Source of the DNA: an uncultured Verrucomicrobiota bacterium | GTDB lineage: Bacteria; Verrucomicrobiota; Kiritimatiellia; RFP12; UBA1067 | Reading direction: 5' to 3' | DNA length: 6,492 bases | Assembly (NCBI GenBank): GCA_946631535.1 | Contig: CAMPAF010000176.1 | Span: forward strand, 1 to 6,492 | In this document: positions 1 to 4,501 of the stretch, one piece after another | Numbering within the stretch: position 1 is the stretch's first letter | Layout: each line of letters begins with the position of its first letter | Notes under the pieces: generated by a model | Database searches by the model: none | What the model saw: the letters and a program-made list of their open reading frames with translations, nothing else | What the model was told of the DNA's origin: nothing | Translations under genes and position numbers: made by a program

Positions 1-72
1 CACCGCGAATGAAGTGTGGTAAGCGACCACTTTGTTAACTGTTTCGGCGGTGAAGTTGAGATTATAGCACAT
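1..72 (-). CDS. Start of a probable SOS-response-associated peptidase (SRAP/YedK/HMCES-like), partial
   Basis: Reading leftward from the ATG at 72-70, 24 codons stay open to the window edge and begin MCYNLNFTAETV. A Met followed directly by Cys-Tyr-Asn/His is typical of the SRAP family, in which the initiator Met is removed and Cys2 forms a covalent DNA-protein crosslink with abasic sites in single-stranded DNA, shielding them during replication. Only Cys2 can be seen; the conserved Asn, Glu and His of the active site would lie outside the window. The codons are plausible coding sequence with no stop. GGGGGAG abuts the ATG, too close to be an ideal ribosome site. The gene lies downstream of pbpC on the same strand with a 123-bp gap. 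Class II glutamine amidotransferases also expose an N-terminal Cys, but their usual starts (MCGI, MCRL) fit less well. The identification rests on very few residues. Confidence 0.45.
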   Translation of the reverse strand, partial: MCYNLNFTAETVNKVVAYHTSFAV

Positions 73-165
73 CTCCCCCGCCCGCGCAAGGGGGCGCCTT
101 GAAAAAAGTGGTTTGCCGCTGGCAGTTGGCGGACCGCCCGCGAGGATGGCCATTTTCCAGCGGGC

Positions 166-184
166 GGGCCGGGACCACCGGCCC
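166..184 (-). terminator. GC-rich hairpin after pbpC, possible weak terminator
   Basis: GGGCCGG (166-172) and CCGGCCC (178-184) form a perfect 7-bp stem with a 5-nt loop, beginning 12 nt after the pbpC stop codon. No T-run follows it directly on the leftward strand; the nearest is six T's (forward A's at 102-107), about 58 nt further on, preceded only by a 4-bp TGCC/GGCA stem at 114-124. It may end or stabilise the pbpC transcript, but it is not a canonical intrinsic terminator and may be only a chance palindrome in GC-rich DNA. The rest of 73-195 shows no gene. Confidence 0.25.
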
Positions 185-195
185 GTGCCTTTGCC

Positions 196-2406
196 CTATC
201 GCGCGTCGCCGACCTGTATGGTCACCGTGGCGCTGTCGCCGGACGCGGTGGTGCAGGTGACGGCATGGCGGCCGGGCGTCGGCTCCACAGCGAACGGCTC
301 GGAACCGACGCTCTCGCCCGCCGGCTGCCCGTCCACGAACCACCAGAGTCGCGAACTGGCCTGGTTGCCAGCCACCTGGCAGACGATCCTCTGGCGGATC
401 CCGCCCGGCACCACCTTGAACACGGCCCCGTCCTCCGGCCTGGAGATGGCAAGCGCAGACCCCGCCCGCGGCCTTTCCTTCACGTTCCCGTCCAAATCAC
501 GATAATGGACCCCGCAGAGAGCCGTACCGCTCCGCCCCGCGAGCGCCCTCCCGTCCTCCGTCGCCGGACAGTCCGCGTTCGCCGGAAGGCCCGTCACCGA
601 GCAGACGCGCCTGTGGATCACCTCGCCCGGCTCCACGAACCACGGCCCGTCGTTGCGCGGATAGAGTGCTCGCGCGATGCGCCACGCTAGCGGCGCGGCC
701 GCCTTCACGCCCACGAGCGTCGTGTCCCCGAACCCTCCCGACACGTGTCCGCACCACACGCCCACCACGTAGTCTGGGTTCCACGCCACCGTCCACGCGT
801 CCCGGTACGCGGCGCTCGTGCCGGTCTTCCACGCGAACCGCGAGGCCGCCACGTCCGCCACATGCCCCAGCGCCGCCGCGCTGCGCTCGTCTCCAGAGAG
901 CATGTCGCTCACGAGATAGCAGGCGCCGCCGGAGAAGACGCGCCTGCCCTCCTGCCCCGCCTCCGCCTCGCGCACGAAGGCGCACGGATGCTTCCATATT
1001 CCCCCGCGGGCCACCGCCGCATACGCCGTCACCAGCTCCAGGAGCGTCACCTCCACGTTGCCGATGGCCATGCCCAGACCGAACGCGCCGTCCGGCTCGT
1101 GCATGTTCGAGAGGCCGAGGTCGCGCAGCGTGCTCCCGAAAAGCTCGATCCCCACGTCCTTCAGCAGGCGCACAAACGGGATGTTGAGCGAGAGGACGAG
1201 CGCGTCGCGGGCCGTCACCATGCCCCGGTGCTTCGCGTCGAAGTTCGCGGGACGATACCCCTTGAAGGCTGTCGGCACGTCGGCAAGACGCTCCTCCGGC
1301 GTCACGAAGCCACGATCGAGCGAGAGCGCCACGAGAAACGGCTTGAGCGTGGACCCGGCAGGGCGCGGCGCGAGCGCCGTGTTCACCTGTCCCGCCTCGC
1401 CGCCCAGGTAGTCGCCGCTGCAGGCGAGGGCCGTCACGGCGCCGGTGTCGACGCGCATCACGACCGCCGCCACCGAGTAGCCGCCCTTCTCCGCCGCCTC
1501 GGCCACGGCGTTGTCGCAGATTTCCTGTACGTCGGCGTCGAGGGTCGTCACGTAGTCGCCGCCATGCCGCTGCGCGGCGCGGTCGCGCCCAAGGTGGCGC
1601 AGCGCCCAGTCGCAGAAGTAGGGATGGCGGAACGGACGCGGCGCGCGGCAGACGACCGGGCGGACCGACTGCGCCCCGCGCATCTGGTCGTCGGTTATCA
1701 TGCCGAGCGCCTTCATTCGCCCCAGCACGTAGTCGCGCCGCCTGATGGCCCGCTCGAAGCCGCGGTCGGGCCGGAAGCGGCTCGGCGCCTGCACCATCCC
1801 CGCCAGCATCGCCGCCTCGCCAAGCCCCAGCTGCTTCGCGCCCTTCCCGAACCAGCCGTTCGCCGCCGCCTCTATGCCGATGAAGTTGGACCCGTACGGC
1901 GCGCGGTTGAGGTACTGCGAAAGGATCCACCTCTTGTCCTTCGCCCGCTCCATCTTGAGCGCCATCACCGCCTCCTTGAACTTCCACCACAGCGTCTTGC
2001 GATGCGGACGGATCAGCCGCACGGCCTGCATCGTGATGGTGGACGCCCCGGAGATGCGCCGCCGGTAGAAGAGGTTCTGCAATGTCGCGCGGAGAATGCT
2101 GAGCGGACGGACCCCGCAATGTTCCCAGAACGTCCCGTCCTCGGACGCCACGAGCGCCTTGACGATCCAGTCGTCGGGATCGGCCACATAGTACGGGCGG
2201 CAGTCCACGTCGTTCTCGCCAAGGGATACGCGCAGCACCTCCCCTCCAGCGTCGCGCAGCACAACTCCGCCGGCGTATTCGCCGGACCCCTCGTCCGTCC
2301 AGTCTATGCCGAACCACGCAGCGCAAAGCGCCGCCGCGACCGCGCCCGCAAGGACACCGCCCGCAATTAGCAGCCGTTTCGTGGTCTTTTGCATACCTGG
2401 TCTCAT
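196..2406 (-). CDS. pbpC: Penicillin-binding protein 1C (bifunctional peptidoglycan glycosyltransferase/transpeptidase)
   Basis: A 736-residue class A penicillin-binding protein, close to the usual PBP1C length, anchored in the inner membrane and acting on peptidoglycan in the periplasm. Residues about 11-33 are a single N-terminal membrane anchor after a basic stretch. The GT51 glycosyltransferase domain (about 60-250) has SEDGTFWEH with catalytic Glu89, GASTITMQ at 120-127, a second acidic residue Glu145 in FKEAVMA at about the spacing seen in the family, and YLNRAPYG at 165-172. The transpeptidase domain (about 285-580) has the nucleophile motif STLK (Ser352, Lys355), SLN at 406-408 and KTGT at 527-530. 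A Cys-containing linker typical of PBP1C (Cys602, Cys613, Cys631, His634) leads to a C-terminal PBP1C domain at about 650-736. All catalytic motifs are intact. ATG 2406 is used; a second ATG four codons in (2394-2392) is an alternative, and neither has a strong Shine-Dalgarno. No alpha-2-macroglobulin gene, the usual PBP1C partner, lies beside it. Stop is TAG. Confidence 0.96.
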   Translation of the reverse strand: MRPGMQKTTKRLLIAGGVLAGAVAAALCAAWFGIDWTDEGSGEYAGGVVLRDAGGEVLRVSLGENDVDCRPYYVADPDDWIVKALVASEDGTFWEHCGVRPLSILRATLQNLFYRRRISGASTITMQAVRLIRPHRKTLWWKFKEAVMALKMERAKDKRWILSQYLNRAPYGSNFIGIEAAANGWFGKGAKQLGLGEAAMLAGMVQAPSRFRPDRGFERAIRRRDYVLGRMKALGMITDDQMRGAQSVRPVVCRAPRPFRHPYFCDWALRHLGRDRAAQRHGGDYVTTLDADVQEICDNAVAEAAEKGGYSVAAVVMRVDTGAVTALACSGDYLGGEAGQVNTALAPRPAGSTLKPFLVALSLDRGFVTPEERLADVPTAFKGYRPANFDAKHRGMVTARDALVLSLNIPFVRLLKDVGIELFGSTLRDLGLSNMHEPDGAFGLGMAIGNVEVTLLELVTAYAAVARGGIWKHPCAFVREAEAGQEGRRVFSGGACYLVSDMLSGDERSAAALGHVADVAASRFAWKTGTSAAYRDAWTVAWNPDYVVGVWCGHVSGGFGDTTLVGVKAAAPLAWRIARALYPRNDGPWFVEPGEVIHRRVCSVTGLPANADCPATEDGRALAGRSGTALCGVHYRDLDGNVKERPRAGSALAISRPEDGAVFKVVPGGIRQRIVCQVAGNQASSRLWWFVDGQPAGESVGSEPFAVEPTPGRHAVTCTTASGDSATVTIQVGDAR

Positions 2407-2430
2407 ACGTTACTCGCGCCGAGCCCGGAA

Positions 2431-2459
2431 ATCTTACGCGATTTTTCGGCCGACGGCAA
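2431..2459 (-). promoter_or_regulatory. Candidate sigma70-type promoter for pbpC
   Basis: On the leftward strand TTGCCG (forward 2454-2459; 4 of 6 to TTGACA) and TAAGAT (forward 2431-2436; 4 of 6 to TATAAT) are separated by exactly 17 bp. The predicted transcript start is near 2424, giving an untranslated leader of about 18 nt before the pbpC ATG at 2406. This is a motif match only. It sits inside a short AT-richer stretch of the divergent spacer, which supports it modestly. Confidence 0.35.
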
Positions 2460-2485
2460 ATGTTTCCGCAGCCCGCGGGAAAATA

Positions 2486-2494
2486 TGGTAGAAT
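2486..2494 (+). promoter_or_regulatory. Extended -10 box for the rightward operon, spaced for leaderless transcription
   Basis: TGGTAGAAT matches the extended -10 pattern TGnTATAAT with five of six hexamer bases. No good -35 lies at 16-18 bp, which is tolerated for extended -10 promoters. The hexamer ends at 2494 and the ATG starts at 2502, so transcription would begin at or about the A of the ATG. No Shine-Dalgarno is present between them. This spacing argues for the start at 2502 and not the in-frame ATG at 2460, which lies upstream of the box. Confidence 0.42.
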
Positions 2495-2501
2495 AGCCGC
2501 C

Positions 2502-3050
2502 ATGACAGCTTGGTTTCTAATTCTCGGTTTGCCAACCCTCGCGGCAGGGTTGTTCGCTCTCGTCTTCTCCACGCGCGCGGGAGATCTCTGCCGCACCTTC
2601 CCCAGGAACGTCCTCGCAGGCTGGATCCTCTGCGCCGTGGGCTGGATATGGACCGCATACGAGTGCCACACCATCGGCATCGACGTGTTCGACAAGTTCC
2701 TCAAGGCGTTCCCCATGGAACTTCCCATCCTCGCCATCGTCCTCACCATCCTGACGTGCTGGTGGATGCCGAACCTGCTGCCGATACGCGGCGTGTGCGC
2801 GCTCTTCATGCTCTTCCCGGCAGAGATGTTCCCCGTCATCCGCCTCTGCGACACCCAGTGGCGCCTCACGCTCGTGGTGTTCGCATACGTGTGCATCGTG
2901 GTCGGCATGTACGGCATGTTCTACCCATGGCGCATCCGCCAGGCGCTCGCCTGGCTCGCCTCGTCGCCAGCGCGCGTCCGCGCCGCAGGAGCGATCTGCA
3001 CCGCCGTAGGCGGACTGTTCGTGGCCCTTTCAGCATGCGGTCTCACATGA
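2502..3050 (+). CDS. Uncharacterised six-helix membrane protein
   Basis: A 182-residue hydrophobic protein of unknown function. Probable membrane helices lie at about residues 3-22, 37-55, 74-90, 97-113, 122-141 and 161-179, with short polar links. Notable features are the Trp-rich second helix (GWIWTAYEC), the loop IGIDVFDKFLKAF at 58-70, and the PNLLPIRG segment at 90-97 between helices three and four. There is no signal-peptidase site, enzymatic motif or transporter signature that I recognise, so no function is assigned. Start at 2502 is preferred over in-frame ATG 2460: translation from 2460 would add a polar 14-residue leader in front of a clean first helix and would include the likely promoter. 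The TGA stop overlaps the ATG of the following phosphoesterase gene (ATGA at 3047-3050), so it is the first gene of a coupled operon and its product may be needed in proportion to the next two. Confidence 0.85.
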   Translation: MTAWFLILGLPTLAAGLFALVFSTRAGDLCRTFPRNVLAGWILCAVGWIWTAYECHTIGIDVFDKFLKAFPMELPILAIVLTILTCWWMPNLLPIRGVCALFMLFPAEMFPVIRLCDTQWRLTLVVFAYVCIVVGMYGMFYPWRIRQALAWLASSPARVRAAGAICTAVGGLFVALSACGLT

Positions 3051-3829
3051 AGGTTCTCATGCTAGGCGACGTGGTCGGCAGCCCCGGCCGACGCATCATC
3101 AAGGAAAAGCTCGCGGGAATCCGCAAGGAGCTTGGCCTCGCCGCCGTCATCGCCAACGCCGAGAACGCCGCCGCCGGATCCGGCATCACAGTCGCCCTCG
3201 CGAACGAGCTTTCCGCAGCCGGCGTCGACGCCATCACGATGGGCGACCACACGTGGGGACAGAAGGAGTTCGCGCCAACCATCGGGCAGCTCCAGAATCT
3301 GGTGCGCCCCGCCAACTTCGCTCCCGAGGCTCCCGGCAAGGGCTGGCGGCTGATCACCACCCCGATCTGCCGCTTCGCCGTACTCAACCTGCACGGACGC
3401 GTGTTCATGCAGCCGGTCGACTGCCCCTTCCACGCCGCCGACGCCGCGCTGCGCGAGATTCCCAAGGACGTGCCGGTGTTCGTGGACTTCCACGCCGAGG
3501 CGACGAGCGAGAAGATCACCCTCGCCCACTACCTCGACGGACGCGTCACCGCCGTTGTCGGCACCCACACCCACGTGCAGACCTCCGACGCCATCGTCCT
3601 CCCCGGCGGCACTGCCTTCATCACCGACCTCGGCATGACCGGCCCGTGGTACTCGTCCATCGGCCGCCAGTTCGAGCCCGTAACGCAGAAGCTGATGACA
3701 GGCATCCCCGCCCGCTTCGAGGTCGCCACCGGCCCGGCCACGCTGGAAGGCGCCGTGATCACGTTCGATTCCACCAGCCGCAAGGCCACATCAATCACCC
3801 CCTTCCGCTACCGCGAGCCACTGCCATGA
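3047..3829 (+). CDS. ymdB: YmdB/TIGR00282-family calcineurin-like metallophosphoesterase
   Basis: A 260-residue cytoplasmic protein, close to Bacillus subtilis YmdB, which is a dinuclear metal phosphodiesterase reported to act on cyclic nucleotides and to affect biofilm and RNA turnover. Family motifs run the whole length: LGDVVGSPGR with Asp8, NAENAAAGSGI with Glu39 and Asn40, MGDHTW with His68, LVRPANF at 85-91, DFHAEATSEK with His149, GTHTHVQT with His174 and His176, and ITDLGMTGPW. The metal ligands therefore appear present with one change: the position that is Asn in the usual GNHTW motif is Asp67 here. The start is fixed by the family's N-terminus, MKVLMLGD; a longer upstream extension of the frame would only overlap the membrane-protein gene. 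It overlaps both neighbours by 4 bp (ATGA), implying translational coupling. No Shine-Dalgarno is visible. The substrate in this organism cannot be read from sequence. Confidence 0.95.
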   Translation: MKVLMLGDVVGSPGRRIIKEKLAGIRKELGLAAVIANAENAAAGSGITVALANELSAAGVDAITMGDHTWGQKEFAPTIGQLQNLVRPANFAPEAPGKGWRLITTPICRFAVLNLHGRVFMQPVDCPFHAADAALREIPKDVPVFVDFHAEATSEKITLAHYLDGRVTAVVGTHTHVQTSDAIVLPGGTAFITDLGMTGPWYSSIGRQFEPVTQKLMTGIPARFEVATGPATLEGAVITFDSTSRKATSITPFRYREPLP

Positions 3830-4419
3830 TAGCTTATCTGAACGGAATTCTCGCCGAAAAGGACATCACCCGCGTCGTCGTCGAATGCGGCGGCGTCGGC
3901 TACGAGGTGTTCATTCCCCTCTCCACGTTCGACCGCCTGCCGGCCGAGGGCGGGAATGTGAAGCTCTTCACACACCACGAGGTGCGCGAGGACGCGCAGA
4001 TGCTGTTCGGCTTCGCGTCGGCCGCAGAGCGCGAGGCGTTCGCGCTCGTCACGTCGGTCTCCGGCGTCGGTCCCAAGCTCGCGCTCGCTGTCCTCTCCGG
4101 CCTCACCGTCGGCGACCTTCAGCTCGCCATCTCGCAGGGCGACTCCAAGCGCCTCGCCACCATCAAGGGCATCGGACGCAAGACGGCCGAGCGCATAGTG
4201 GTGGAGCTGCGCGACAAGATCAACCCGATCGAGGCGTTCGCCAACGCGGCGTCCACCAATTCGCCCGAGCAGGGCACGCTCCTGCGCGACGCCATGCTCG
4301 CCCTCACGGCGCTCGGCTTCAGCGAAGACGTCGCGAGAGCGAAGGTCCAGCAGGTGTTGGCTGCCGATCCTTCGCTCTCCGACTCCGAGACGGTCCTTCG
4401 CAAGGCCCTCTCGTCGTGA
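3826..4419 (+). CDS. ruvA: Holliday junction branch-migration protein RuvA
   Basis: A 197-residue protein of normal RuvA length. RuvA tetramers bind four-way DNA junctions and load the RuvB motor for branch migration in recombinational repair. Domain I (about 1-64) is the OB fold starting MIAYLNGIL, with the acidic pin Glu55-Asp56 in REDAQMLFGF; the pin helps separate strands at the junction. Domain II has two helix-hairpin-helix motifs, VSGVGPKLA at 78-86 and IKGIGRKTAERI at 113-124, which contact DNA backbone. A linker rich in Asn, Ala and Ser (about 135-148) joins domain III (about 150-197), the RuvB-binding helical bundle, including ALTALGFSED. Everything expected is intact. The start is set by the family N-terminus and by the ATGA overlap with the phosphoesterase gene. 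ruvB does not follow; the next gene converges from the right, so RuvB and RuvC must be encoded elsewhere. Confidence 0.97.
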   Translation: MIAYLNGILAEKDITRVVVECGGVGYEVFIPLSTFDRLPAEGGNVKLFTHHEVREDAQMLFGFASAAEREAFALVTSVSGVGPKLALAVLSGLTVGDLQLAISQGDSKRLATIKGIGRKTAERIVVELRDKINPIEAFANAASTNSPEQGTLLRDAMLALTALGFSEDVARAKVQQVLAADPSLSDSETVLRKALSS

Positions 4420-4420
4420 T

Positions 4421-4501
4421 CTACGACTCGATCTCCCACCCCTTGCGGTAGGTGGTCTTGCAGTAGGCGTTGGCCGCCTCGTTGTTGGTCAGCGCGTGCC
4501 G
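4421..4501 (-). pseudogene. Coding-like 26-codon tail in frame beyond the TGA stop of the right-hand gene
   Basis: After the TGA at 4504-4502 the same leftward frame stays open for 26 codons to a TAG at 4423-4421. The peptide includes TNNEAANAYCKTTYRKGW, a well-mixed protein-like composition, and all 26 codons end in G or C, matching the codon habit of the real genes here. It fills nearly all of the 82-bp space between ruvA and the converging gene. It could be the true C-terminus of that gene cut off by a point nonsense change, a tail reached by read-through, or what is left of a related neighbouring gene. I see no start codon with a ribosome site for a separate peptide. No terminator hairpin is visible in this spacer for either converging gene. 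Confidence 0.5.

Noticed and set aside
61..89. Near-perfect promoter on the leftward strand: TTGCGC, 17 bp, TATAAT with an extended TG
   Set aside because: The TATAAT bases are codons 3 and 4 (Tyr-Asn) of the SRAP-like gene start, so a promoter there would begin inside the coding region. The match is probably explained by coding sequence, although an internal promoter is not excluded.
87..107. Hairpin CAAGG/CCTTG (87-101) next to six A's
   Set aside because: On the plus strand the hairpin is followed by A's, not T's; on the minus strand the T-run comes before the stem. Neither order makes an intrinsic terminator.
2460..2501. Earlier in-frame ATG at 2460 for the membrane protein
   Set aside because: It would add a polar leader before the first membrane helix and lies upstream of the probable -10 box at 2489-2494; no ribosome site precedes it.
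497..2917. An 806-codon leftward open frame and a 541-codon rightward open frame (745-2370) over pbpC
   Set aside because: Both are Arg- and Gly/Pro-rich translations of other frames of a gene with intact PBP1C motifs; GC-rich DNA has few stops in such frames.
2510..3046. N-terminal extension of the phosphoesterase frame upstream of 3047
   Set aside because: The extension is an Arg/His-rich shadow of the membrane-protein gene; the family N-terminus MKVLMLGD begins at 3047.
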